DNA from: Synechococcales cyanobacterium PMM_0003
Lineage (GTDB): Bacteria > Cyanobacteriota > Cyanobacteriia > Pseudanabaenales > Pseudanabaenaceae
Length of the DNA: 14,377 bases
Direction of reading: 5' to 3'
Assembly (NCBI GenBank): GCA_949128015.1
Contig: CASBRC010000083.1
Location: 1 to 14,377, forward strand
Shown here: positions 7,667 to 14,310 of the stretch, piece after piece
Numbering within the stretch: position 1 is the stretch's first letter
Layout of the letters: the number at the start of each line of letters is the position of its first letter
Translations under genes and position numbers: made by a program
Notes under the pieces: generated by a model
The model's input: only the letters and a program-made list of their open reading frames with translations
Databases searched by the model: none
What the model was told of the DNA's origin: nothing

Positions 7667-7669
7667 TTT

Positions 7670-7993
7670 TTATGCGATCGCATCTTGAACGATCTTGGCA
7701 AGTTCACCGTTATTGTTGAGTTCCATCACGATGTCACAGCCCCCGACAAATTCACCACCCACATAAATTTGTGGAAAAGTTGGCCAGCTAGAAAACTCCT
7801 TCATCCCTTGGCGTAATTCACCATCTTCGAGAATATTTTCGGTCTCGTAAGGTTGTCCTAACGAATTAAAAACCTGTACGATTGCTGCTGAAAAACCACA
7901 TTGAGGTTGTTGAGGAGTTCCTTTGATATAGAGCATGATTTTATTGTTGCTGATCTGGCTCTCGATCTTAGTTTGCAAAATAGGGCTAAGCAT
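7670..7993 (-). CDS. grxD: Grx4-type monothiol glutaredoxin (CGFS)
   Basis: Monothiol glutaredoxins of this class bind a [2Fe-2S] cluster with glutathione and deliver or sense Fe-S clusters in the cytosol. The 107-residue product has the single-domain length. It carries the active site CGFS at 32-35, preceded by KGTPQQPQ (24-31). The glutathione-binding region is WPTFPQIYVGGEFVGGCDI. The start ATG at 7993 lacks a Shine-Dalgarno sequence. In many cyanobacteria a bolA partner gene lies next to this gene (family knowledge); none is seen here. It is convergent with the MFS gene, sharing the terminator. A possible extended -10 lies about 43 bp upstream. The stop codon region overlaps a HIP1 octamer at 7674-7681. 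Confidence 0.95.
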   Translation of the reverse strand: MLSPILQTKIESQISNNKIMLYIKGTPQQPQCGFSAAIVQVFNSLGQPYETENILEDGELRQGMKEFSSWPTFPQIYVGGEFVGGCDIVMELNNNGELAKIVQDAIA

Positions 7994-8029
7994 GTTAGTT
8001 GGTTTGATTCAGTTGTGAATAAATTTACT

Positions 8030-8046
8030 ATTGCTACTATAGCAAT
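8030..8046 (-). promoter_or_regulatory. candidate grxD promoter within a small inverted repeat
   Basis: On the minus strand an extended -10, TGCTATAGT (8044-8036), precedes grxD by about 43 bp; no good -35 is visible at 16-18 bp. The -10 is inside a 6-bp perfect inverted repeat, ATTGCT-N5-AGCAAT (8030-8046), which could be an operator. Confidence 0.3.
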
Positions 8047-8089
8047 CGGGATAATGCTTAGGATCGCAAACAAAATAACTTATACATTT

Positions 8090-8144
8090 TAAAACCCAAA
8101 TATGATTCGGCGGGCTTTGCCCGCCGAATCATATTTGGGTTTTA
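8090..8144. terminator. 26-bp perfect hairpin after the ComFB-repeat gene
   Basis: Arms at 8090-8115 and 8119-8144 are perfect reverse complements over 26 bp around a TTT loop, with a GGCGGGC/GCCCGCC tip. It begins four bases beyond the stop codon of the tandem ComFB gene. On the minus strand the stem closes with a short T-run (GGGTTTT), so it probably ends that transcript before grxD. The stem is much longer than a terminator needs. Confidence 0.65.
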
Positions 8145-8148
8145 TTAA

Positions 8149-9168
8149 TCACACATCGTGCTTTGCGCGCCAAGTTGGATAACCAGATTTAGGCTCTCTT
8201 AAGCATTCTTCAATAGTTTCTGCAATGTTGCGCCATGTAATATCTTCTCTTTGCAGCAATTCTCGCAATTGCACTAAAGTATCTTCTAGCTCCAGATTAA
8301 ATTTCTCAAAAGGTAAAGGTGATAAAGATCGTTCAGGAGCCTGAATTACCTTATTTAAAGCTTCCTTGACAATGCTGATAATTTGATTAGTCATTTCAGA
8401 CTTGACTCTTTGTCTCAGATTTTGTAATCCACGACGACTGGTCGCATACATGGGAGGCAGACGATTAAGAACATATGCAGCCACATCATCAATGCTGATT
8501 TTTTTCTGAATTGCTTCGTCAAGGCGATTGACGCGGCGCTCAATGATCGCTGCCACAAGACTTTCAAGAATATTGCTATATCGATAAATCGTCCCCGACA
8601 TGTATGACTCAAAGTCTTTAATTTCAGATGAGATATCTTTCTCAGTTTTAGACACCCTAGATGTATTAGTCACAATTGGCACTTTTTTACGACGCACTGC
8701 ATAACTGCGCGCTAAAAGAGAATTACGTCGGTCTAAGCTGACATATGTGCCATTAGAGAGGCTCTGATAGTATCCCGAATCTAAAGCGTCTCGAACAATC
8801 TCAGGGACATCTTTCCACTTGAGATAGTCTTTACTAAATAATTTGCGTAACTTAAAGAGCGATCGCGCTTGACTAATTAGCTCGTGAGCAGGAATTGGAT
8901 CATTTTGCCTTAATACATCACTTTGGGTACTCAGAAAGCCATTTCGCACAGTCTTGGCGATCGCCCCTCCTAACTCTTGATCAGCTCTTTTGCGCTGCTG
9001 TACCCATCCGCGCTGAGTAGTTGCATACATTGGCGGCAAGCGATTGAGTGTGTAACCGATTACTTCACTAAGATCAACGCGATTTTTGACATCAGTACCC
9101 AAGCGCTTATATTGCGCCTCTGCTTCTTCGATTACCAATTCTTCTAGTGCATTTCTACAACTGCTCAT
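8149..9168 (-). CDS. tandem ComFB-domain protein
   Basis: The 339-residue cytosolic protein contains two copies of a ComFB module (PF10719). Copy one has LNRLPPMYATT at 41-51 and copy two LNRLPPMYATS at 234-244, each preceded by an N-A/I-L-E-x-L-V helix (6-12, 199-205). Each module is followed by a helical segment with a tryptophan motif: LKWKDVPEIV (116-125) and ITWRNIAETI (310-319). So the whole unit, not just the ComFB core, is duplicated. A basic linker (about 135-185) joins the halves. Most ComFB proteins have one domain. The name comes from a Bacillus competence gene; cyanobacterial relatives (CdgR/Slr1970 type) have been reported to bind cyclic dinucleotides, so a second-messenger receptor is plausible but inferred. 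AAGGA lies six bases before the ATG at 9168. There are no membrane segments. Confidence 0.85.
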   Translation of the reverse strand: MSSCRNALEELVIEEAEAQYKRLGTDVKNRVDLSEVIGYTLNRLPPMYATTQRGWVQQRKRADQELGGAIAKTVRNGFLSTQSDVLRQNDPIPAHELISQARSLFKLRKLFSKDYLKWKDVPEIVRDALDSGYYQSLSNGTYVSLDRRNSLLARSYAVRRKKVPIVTNTSRVSKTEKDISSEIKDFESYMSGTIYRYSNILESLVAAIIERRVNRLDEAIQKKISIDDVAAYVLNRLPPMYATSRRGLQNLRQRVKSEMTNQIISIVKEALNKVIQAPERSLSPLPFEKFNLELEDTLVQLRELLQREDITWRNIAETIEECLREPKSGYPTWRAKHDV

Positions 9169-9228
9169 ATGAAATCCTTTTATCTTGGGGATTAGATGTG
9201 CTGAGTACAGCGTATTTAATCTTATAAA

Positions 9229-9256
9229 AGTATAGCTCCTAGCACAAAATTAGCAA
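9229..9256 (-). promoter_or_regulatory. candidate promoter of the tandem ComFB gene
   Basis: On the minus strand TTGCTA (9256-9251), 16-bp spacer and TATACT (9234-9229) lie about 60 bp before the start codon. The -35 box is inside one copy of a 13-bp direct repeat (see 9250-9293). Confidence 0.4.
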
Positions 9257-9293
9257 TTCTAAATATGAAACTAATTTTGCTTAGCAATTCTAA
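9250..9293. repeat. 13-bp direct repeat upstream of the ComFB gene
   Basis: TTAGCAATTCTAA occurs exactly at 9250-9262 and 9281-9293, start-to-start 31 bp (about three helical turns). The proximal copy covers the candidate -35 box. A separate 9-bp inverted repeat pairs 9245-9253 with 9271-9279. This pattern suggests an operator, but no regulator can be named. Confidence 0.5.
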
Positions 9294-9322
9294 TTATAAA
9301 AATTTATGTCTTGCAGGTCTAC

Positions 9323-9934
9323 TCAGAATTCATGAATACCTGTCTCTGGAATCGTGGTTTTTGATAAGCCCGCGATCGCCCTTAGATTTTGACAACGGAT
9401 TAATTCAGTAAACTCTGGTATATTACGTCCTGCTAACTTTGCCGCAGCAGGGATCGCATCAAGTAAAGCTTTAGCTGCCTCAAATTCTCTGTAATTTCGC
9501 TTTTGGGCAACCTCGATTGCTTCATTGTCAGCTTGTACTTGTATTTGCGAGCTTTTCTGCTTACGTAAAATTTGATTGATTCCGATAGTTCCAAGTAATA
9601 AGGCGATCGCAATTCCTGTTACGTCACCTTGAACGGTTTCAATAACTCCACCGACTAAAGCCGCGACGGCAATACCCTGATAAGCACCTGTTTGTAGCCA
9701 TTTAGTCTGCTGTCGCCAGCTTATCTCATGCAGTAACAACAAATCTCTCTGAGCTTCAGGCAATTGTCGCCACAACCGAAAATTTATACTTATTTGCGTT
9801 CCTTTTTGCCAAGGTAAAATTTGTAAACTTGCGATTACTTCAATCTGATCAGGCTTAGATTTAGTTGCTGTTACCATTCGCCAAGATGCAGGCATGAGAT
9901 CTCGTAAACGGGCAATTTCTTCATTAATATTCAT
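9323..9934 (-). CDS. DUF3318 family membrane protein
   Basis: This 203-residue protein resembles the cyanobacterial DUF3318 family; the opening MNINEEIARLRDLMPASWRM is typical. Function is unknown. Two adjacent hydrophobic stretches (about 84-99 and 105-121) suggest a membrane hairpin. Before it lies LPEAQRDLLLLHEISW (58-73) and after it DNEAIEVAQKRNYREFEAAKALL (136-158). This order resembles the M48-type metalloprotease layout (HExxH, membrane pair, then an acidic D/E-x-x-A-I helix), but the second zinc histidine is replaced by W73, so activity is doubtful. A GGAGG sequence lies about 12 bases before the ATG at 9934. The start codon is only 33 bp from the divergent DUF1824 gene, so its promoter probably lies inside that gene. 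Confidence 0.75.
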   Translation of the reverse strand: MNINEEIARLRDLMPASWRMVTATKSKPDQIEVIASLQILPWQKGTQISINFRLWRQLPEAQRDLLLLHEISWRQQTKWLQTGAYQGIAVAALVGGVIETVQGDVTGIAIALLLGTIGINQILRKQKSSQIQVQADNEAIEVAQKRNYREFEAAKALLDAIPAAAKLAGRNIPEFTELIRCQNLRAIAGLSKTTIPETGIHEF

Positions 9935-9935
9935 A

Positions 9936-9941
9936 TATAAT
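9936..9941 (+). promoter_or_regulatory. candidate -10 box of the DUF1824 gene
   Basis: A perfect TATAAT at 9936-9941 lies 26 bp before the DUF1824 ATG. No recognisable -35 is seen at 16-18 bp, where the sequence is already the 5' end of the DUF3318 gene on the other strand. Confidence 0.35.
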
Positions 9942-9967
9942 TTAGTTCCTCCTTAACTTAGAAACCC

Positions 9968-10372
9968 ATGAGCAATAATCTAACCATCGCCGATGCTGAG
10001 CGCGTCCTCTGGGAACTAAGCGACTTAGATATAGAATCTGCAACTTTAGAGCGCCGATCGCAAATTTGTGAAGCCTTAGATTATTTAACTAAACAGGCTG
10101 ATTATCACATTTTTGGGATCTGTGCTGATACTACAGACGAAGCTTTGCAAGCCTTACAAAACTATGCCGCTCATTTTCGCTATGAGTTGCCTGAAGCTGA
10201 CTTGACTGCGATCGCGGATGGAGTTTATATCAAATACAATCCCCGTAGTCGCCGCTATCATTCTGACAATTACAAAGGTGCATATCGTGGTGTGTTGATA
10301 TCTTTGCACACAGATTTTACTGATGGCTATAGCGGTACACATGGGCATTTCCCGCTAGATCTTTACAATTAA
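9968..10372 (+). CDS. DUF1824 family protein
   Basis: The 134-residue soluble protein resembles the DUF1824 family (PF08854), small proteins found mainly in cyanobacteria and of unknown function. Recognisable parts are the N-terminal helix LTIADAERVLWELSDLD, the middle YHIFGICADTTDEALQALQNY and the C-terminal YKGAYRGVLISLHTDFTDG with a GTHGHFPLDLY end. No cofactor or catalytic motif can be assigned, although the C-terminal histidines and acidic residues are conserved-looking. There are no membrane segments or signal peptide. It is divergent from the DUF3318 gene across 33 bp and convergent with the carotenoid oxygenase gene, separated by an 80-bp composite palindrome. It is therefore probably monocistronic. 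Confidence 0.8.
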   Translation: MSNNLTIADAERVLWELSDLDIESATLERRSQICEALDYLTKQADYHIFGICADTTDEALQALQNYAAHFRYELPEADLTAIADGVYIKYNPRSRRYHSDNYKGAYRGVLISLHTDFTDGYSGTHGHFPLDLYN

Positions 10373-10377
10373 ATTCC

Positions 10378-10457
10378 GAATCACGGATTAAACGAATTAC
10401 AGGATTACACAGATTTTTTAATCTGTGTAATCCCTTAATCCTTTTAATCCGTGATTC
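10378..10457. terminator. 80-bp composite palindrome, bidirectional terminator between convergent genes
   Basis: Outer arms 10378-10390 and 10445-10457 pair perfectly (13 bp) and inner arms 10402-10415 and 10420-10433 pair perfectly (14 bp) around TTTT. The 11-bp middle parts match at seven positions. The total stem is 38 positions with four mismatches. The arms are built from degenerate copies of a GGATTA(C/A)A word, so this is also an internally repetitive element. Confidence 0.7.
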
Positions 10458-10463
10458 AGACTT

Positions 10464-11906
10464 TTAGAAAATTTCATTTGTGAAGCTACCATGTAACCCG
10501 TAAGGCACATGGTGCTTTAAATGCAATGTCGCTACAGGTTTATCCGTAATATTCTGAGCATCTAGAATTACCAGATCCGAGCGATTATGCTCCGCATCAA
10601 AAATTAAAGTCAGCACCCATCCATCATCTTCGGTGCTATCAGCACTACGATTGCGAGGGGCAAAAATTGGCTCACCGATAAAGCCACGTGGTGCAAAACT
10701 ATGAAATTCTTGCTTGCCTGTTTCCATATCGATTTTTGCGATCGCTTGCAAAGGTGCATTACCCGACTCTTTTGCGATCGCGCCAATATAGGCATAACGA
10801 TGCTTCTGCCCCACACAACGGGGATGTACTACAGGGAATTCGCAGGAACGCTCTAAGATCAGTTCACGGTTCACCGTGCCAAGCTTAGGATTAATCGTGA
10901 AGCGATATAACTGCCCCGCAATCACCTTGTCAAAATCAATTTCCCGAAAATCTGTATTCGGCTCTAACTTGGGATAGTCAGGATAGCAAACCGAATCCAC
11001 AATAATCTCATCACCTTGTTCATAGGCATTGCAATGATGAAAGACAAAACAAGGATCAGTTTCTATGGCTTGCAGATTACCTTGGCGATCGATCAACAAA
11101 AATTGACTAGGTGCATTTGGCTTTAATTCAATACATTCTCCTGCCGTAGCAAATCCCAATATAAAAGGTAAAGGCTTAAAAGACACAGGATTTTGCATGA
11201 AAATCCGAAAATTGGGCGTATAAGCAAAATCATGCAAGAAACAGAATCCTGAAACTTTTACCTGAGATTCCGTCGATAATTCGCCGAGATTGTTTACCTG
11301 ATAAATCGAAATCGTAGACTTTGGACCTGGTTGTACCCCAAATCCCCACAAATCACCTGTACGATCATCCCTTCTAGGATGTGCCGTAAAAACTTGTCCC
11401 GCCGCCAATTTGCCATCAAAAGTCTCCTGCCCCAAAGTATCGAGATTTTTAGGATTGATCGAATAAGGACGAGCAGCCTCCCACAGAGCTAATAGCTTGC
11501 CGCCTTGGTACACCACATTTGTATTGGCGACATTTTTATTTTTTAAATCGAAAATATTACTTAGCCATCCCCCAGCCTTTTGGGTTCCAAACACGCCTCG
11601 ATATAAGATTTCTCCTGCTTTCTGCTCGGCAAGAAATTCAGGAGTTTTGACAAACTGATTTACAAAATGCGCCTTGCCATCCTTGAATGCGATCGCGCAG
11701 ATCATGCCATCGCCATCAAAGGGATGCCCAAACTTCTGCCCATTAATATCAAGTTGTCCAGGACCATTACGGAATAACGTCCCCTCTAGTTCTAGAGGTA
11801 TTTGTCCTTCGATTTCATCAATCCAATAAGATTGCTCAGTCCTCAGAGACTCATACCCCTTTTGCCAATCTTCTCGTGAAAAAGTAGTTGATACAGCCTG
11901 AACCAT
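10464..11906 (-). CDS. carotenoid (apocarotenoid) cleavage oxygenase
   Basis: A 480-residue member of the RPE65/carotenoid cleavage dioxygenase family, non-haem iron enzymes with a seven-bladed propeller that cleave carotenoid or apocarotenoid double bonds with O2. The four iron-ligand histidines are present: H176 (FTAHPRRD), H225 (FLHDFAYT), H290/H291 (FHHCNAYE) and H472 (YGLHGSF). Their spacing closely follows Synechocystis apocarotenoid-15,15'-oxygenase (183, 238, 304, 484). Other family segments include EGTLFRNGPG (41-50), FDGDGM (63-68) and GEPIFAPR near the C-terminal third. An apocarotenoid cleaver making retinal-type products is the likely role, but substrate cannot be fixed from sequence. 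No signal peptide is seen; these enzymes bind membranes through a hydrophobic patch. It stands alone, convergent with DUF1824, with its own candidate promoter. Confidence 0.92.
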   Translation of the reverse strand: MVQAVSTTFSREDWQKGYESLRTEQSYWIDEIEGQIPLELEGTLFRNGPGQLDINGQKFGHPFDGDGMICAIAFKDGKAHFVNQFVKTPEFLAEQKAGEILYRGVFGTQKAGGWLSNIFDLKNKNVANTNVVYQGGKLLALWEAARPYSINPKNLDTLGQETFDGKLAAGQVFTAHPRRDDRTGDLWGFGVQPGPKSTISIYQVNNLGELSTESQVKVSGFCFLHDFAYTPNFRIFMQNPVSFKPLPFILGFATAGECIELKPNAPSQFLLIDRQGNLQAIETDPCFVFHHCNAYEQGDEIIVDSVCYPDYPKLEPNTDFREIDFDKVIAGQLYRFTINPKLGTVNRELILERSCEFPVVHPRCVGQKHRYAYIGAIAKESGNAPLQAIAKIDMETGKQEFHSFAPRGFIGEPIFAPRNRSADSTEDDGWVLTLIFDAEHNRSDLVILDAQNITDKPVATLHLKHHVPYGLHGSFTNEIF

Positions 11907-11931
11907 AAATATTTATAAATAACTTTTCCAC

Positions 11932-11959
11932 ATTGTAACAATTCCGTCACAATTGCAAA
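11932..11959 (-). promoter_or_regulatory. candidate promoter of the carotenoid oxygenase gene
   Basis: On the minus strand TTTGCA (11959-11954), 16-bp spacer and TACAAT (11937-11932) lie about 26 bp before the start codon. The -35 box touches the terminator hairpin of the upstream gene, so it is a separate transcription unit. Confidence 0.4.
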
Positions 11960-12009
11960 CCATAAAACAAAGTAGGCGGCGCGTTACGGCGCTACTCTGT
12001 TTTATGGTT
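11958..12009 (-). terminator. hairpin overlapping the stop of the DUF5340-like gene
   Basis: Arms 11958-11969 and 11998-12009 pair perfectly over 12 bp, continuing after one mismatch with AGTAG/CTACT, then an imperfect GC-rich tip. The right arm contains the gene's TAA stop codon. On the minus strand the stem ends in a TGTTTTATGG tail, modestly T-rich. Confidence 0.55.
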
Positions 12010-12316
12010 CTGATTTCGGTAACGGACTAGAAATCTCTTTTAACGATTTACCCATTTCTTGCTCTGATTCACTCAAAGACCAACGATAAGAAACTTGAAT
12101 ACCGTGATATTCGCACAGATCTTCAACCTGTTTCTGCAACGCAAAAGCTTTTCTTAAATTAATAATTGCAGCCTGAAGATGCTCTCTAGAAACATTCATT
12201 TTTATTGCTAGATGAGGCTGTTTTATCTCATTGCGTAGGGCTGGCAACGTCTGACGCTCCAGCAACTGAAGTAAAAGTTCATAGTGAATATGAGATGGGA
12301 TAGGAAGTGAACTCAC
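12002..12316 (-). CDS. small conserved cyanobacterial protein, probable DUF5340
   Basis: A protein of about 104 residues whose core, IHYELLLQLLERQTLPAL, then a helix with LQAAIINLRKAFALQKQVEDL, resembles the DUF5340 family as recalled; function is unknown. The start is placed at a GTG (12316) because GAGG (12325-12322) sits five bases upstream and family members begin just before the PxPSxIHYE segment. An upstream ATG at 12358 would add 14 residues (MILFDFG...) with no ribosome-binding site. The product looks all-helical and soluble with an acidic/serine-rich tail, and has no catalytic motif. It is transcribed towards the carotenoid oxygenase gene but a terminator hairpin and a new promoter separate them. 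Confidence 0.65.
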   Translation of the reverse strand: MSSLPIPSHIHYELLLQLLERQTLPALRNEIKQPHLAIKMNVSREHLQAAIINLRKAFALQKQVEDLCEYHGIQVSYRWSLSESEQEMGKSLKEISSPLPKSEP

Positions 12317-12497
12317 AAATACCTCTATCGGTAGAAAACCAAAATCGAACAAAATCAAGGCTTGGCTGTATATTTAGTTGGAGTTTTGAAAACTAGACCA
12401 CAAGAGTGACTCAAGAAACTATTTGAGGTGCTTTGCGTCAAGCTCGACATATCCAAGACTTAATTTGAGACTTAAATAAATTGTAGAGGATAAATTT

Positions 12498-14153
12498 ATG
12501 TCATTTTCACGGACATCTCTGAGACTTGCATTTCTTTTCACTTTTGGACTATCGCAAATTGTTACATTATCTGAGTCAGCGATCTCTCAAAATAGCAAAC
12601 CAGCTAGCCCAACTTCGCTAAACACTCTACAAATTGCTCAAGCCAATACAGTTATTTTTGTTTCCCCCAATGGCTCAGATACTAATTTAGGTATCTCAGC
12701 CGATCAGCCCTTACAGTCAATAACTGCCGCTCTCAAGAAAAGCCCTCAAAACGGCGCGATTATTCAACTAGCTTCTGGAACTTACTCCGCCGCAACAGGT
12801 GAGCAATTCCCACTCACAATTCCCGCAGGTGTAACTTTGCGCGGCAACCCCACCAATCAAGGGCAAGAAATTATTATTTCAGGTGGTGGTAGCTTCGTTA
12901 GCCCCACTTTTGCTCGCCAAAATATTGCCATGCTTACAGAGAGCGGTGCTCGTATCGAAGGCATCACCCTCACCAATAAAAATACTAGAGGCTACGCACT
13001 CTGGGTCGAATCTGCCCAAAATGTCACTATTGCCAACAATACATTTGTCAACTCTGACCATGATGGTGTTTTCTTGACAGGTGTAACTTCCGCCAACGTT
13101 ACCCGCAACATTTTCACCAAAAATGGTGCAAATGGTCTTTCAGCCGTCGGTATGAGTACAGGACAAATTCAGTCTAATACTTTTGATAACACTGGATTTG
13201 GCTTGGCAATCGGGCAAAAGTCACAAGTATCTGTCATCTCTAATCGCATCATCAACAACCGTGGCGGCATCATTGTCTCTAATCTATCTACTCCCTCATT
13301 TCGCAATAATCTCATTGCTAACAACCAAGAAAATGGACTAGTAATTTTGAAAGATCGCAATGGGCAACCCACTGTCGATCTTGGTACAACTGTTAGCCCT
13401 GGTCAAAATATTTTTCAAAACAATAAGCAAACTGATATCAACAACGCTTCTGGGGTCACAGTTATTGCGATCGGCAACGAAGCTGATCCCAAACGAGTCC
13501 AAGGTTCAGTTGAAATTGTTCAATCAACATCACCGCTCACTCCACCCTCTACCCCCACACCTCAAATTTCTTTCAAAGATGTTCCCTCAAACTATTGGGC
13601 GGAAACTTTCATCCAAGAGCTAGCCACCAGAAACATTATTAAAGGCTTTCCTGACGGTAGTTTTCGTCCCAACGCTCCTGTTACAAGAGCACAATTTGCT
13701 GCACTTCTCAGCCAAGCTATGAACAAGGCTCCCGTCCGCAGTAACGCCACTTTTACTGATGTTGCTTCAAATTTCTGGGCAACTACTGCCATTCAAAAAG
13801 CTTATACCACGGGCTTTATGTCAGGTTATTCCGCCACGACATTTCGACCCAATGAAAATATTTCTCGTGTCCAAATTCTCGTCTCTCTAGCCAATGGACT
13901 AGGTTATACACCTACTAAACCCACTGAATCAACCTTACAAACCTACGCAGATGCAGCAACTATTCCTGCCTATGCGCGTAACAGCGTTGCTGCGGCAACC
14001 GAGAACCGTATGGTTGTCAACTATCCCAATCTAAAACTTTTAAATCCTAATCAGCCATCTACCAGAGCTGAAGTCGCCGCTTTCATCTACCAAGCTTTAG
14101 TGCGATCGGGACAAATACAACCAACCCCTTCACCCTACATCGTCAATCAATAG
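12498..14153 (+). CDS. secreted DUF1565 beta-helix protein with three SLH repeats
   Basis: The 551-residue protein begins with a signal peptide (basic SRTSLR, hydrophobic stretch to about residue 24, likely cleavage near 30). Residues about 51-335 form a DUF1565/parallel beta-helix domain, starting VIFVSPNGSD and continuing with NxF/N-x-I-x-x-N rungs typical of right-handed helices. A Pro/Thr-rich linker (341-357) leads to three S-layer homology repeats at about 358-405, 418-467 and 482-533, each with the F/Y-x-D-V...FRP...R pattern. In the third repeat the FRP/TRA core is degenerate (LLNPNQPSTRAE). SLH repeats bind cell-wall polymers, so the protein is expected at the peptidoglycan or outer envelope. 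The beta-helix may bind or modify polysaccharide; no catalytic residues can be assigned. GAGGA lies seven bases before the ATG. Confidence 0.9.
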   Translation: MSFSRTSLRLAFLFTFGLSQIVTLSESAISQNSKPASPTSLNTLQIAQANTVIFVSPNGSDTNLGISADQPLQSITAALKKSPQNGAIIQLASGTYSAATGEQFPLTIPAGVTLRGNPTNQGQEIIISGGGSFVSPTFARQNIAMLTESGARIEGITLTNKNTRGYALWVESAQNVTIANNTFVNSDHDGVFLTGVTSANVTRNIFTKNGANGLSAVGMSTGQIQSNTFDNTGFGLAIGQKSQVSVISNRIINNRGGIIVSNLSTPSFRNNLIANNQENGLVILKDRNGQPTVDLGTTVSPGQNIFQNNKQTDINNASGVTVIAIGNEADPKRVQGSVEIVQSTSPLTPPSTPTPQISFKDVPSNYWAETFIQELATRNIIKGFPDGSFRPNAPVTRAQFAALLSQAMNKAPVRSNATFTDVASNFWATTAIQKAYTTGFMSGYSATTFRPNENISRVQILVSLANGLGYTPTKPTESTLQTYADAATIPAYARNSVAAATENRMVVNYPNLKLLNPNQPSTRAEVAAFIYQALVRSGQIQPTPSPYIVNQ

Positions 14154-14281
14154 ATCTATTCTCTTGAGTAATCCCTATAAATCCTAGCTTTCTGAGTAAA
14201 ATTTACTACCTTAAACCGTCTCTCAGAGAGCGATAGATGCAAAGTACAAGAAACAAAGAAAAAGGACTTTCGAGAAAACGC

Positions 14282-14310
14282 TTGACAAAGCAATATAGTG
14301 CTGATAGATT
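14282..14310 (+). promoter_or_regulatory. strong sigma-70-type promoter, probably of an rRNA operon
   Basis: A perfect -35 TTGACA (14282-14287), 17-bp spacer and -10 TAGATT (14305-14310). It is followed by a leader with AGCGAA repeats (14335-14351) and two AGCGCT words (14316-14321, 14366-14371) that could pair. The window ends AAGAAC, which resembles the start of the conserved cyanobacterial 16S rRNA leader, so rrs may start a few hundred bases downstream (inference). The 128 bp between the SLH gene and this promoter show no gene and no convincing terminator. Confidence 0.55.

Noticed and set aside
7901..8092. Plus-strand 63-residue frame between grxD and the 26-bp hairpin
   Set aside because: Half of it is antisense to grxD, and there is no domain or ribosome-binding site; I looked for a bolA-like gene here and found none on either strand.
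8415..8612. Possible overlapping gene within the ComFB-repeat gene
   Set aside because: Alternate frame on the same strand with no start signal or family match.
10378..10457. Repeat-like GGATTA words as a CRISPR array
   Set aside because: Repeats are degenerate, inverted as well as direct, and have no regular spacers or cas genes nearby.
12356..12358. Upstream ATG start for the DUF5340-like gene
   Set aside because: The GTG at 12316 has GAGG at ideal spacing and fits the expected N-terminus; the longer form has neither.
14187..14240. Small palindromes AGTAAA-A-TTTACT and CTCTC-A-GAGAG after the SLH gene
   Set aside because: Stems are only five to six pairs with one-base centres, which cannot form real hairpins; not called as a terminator.
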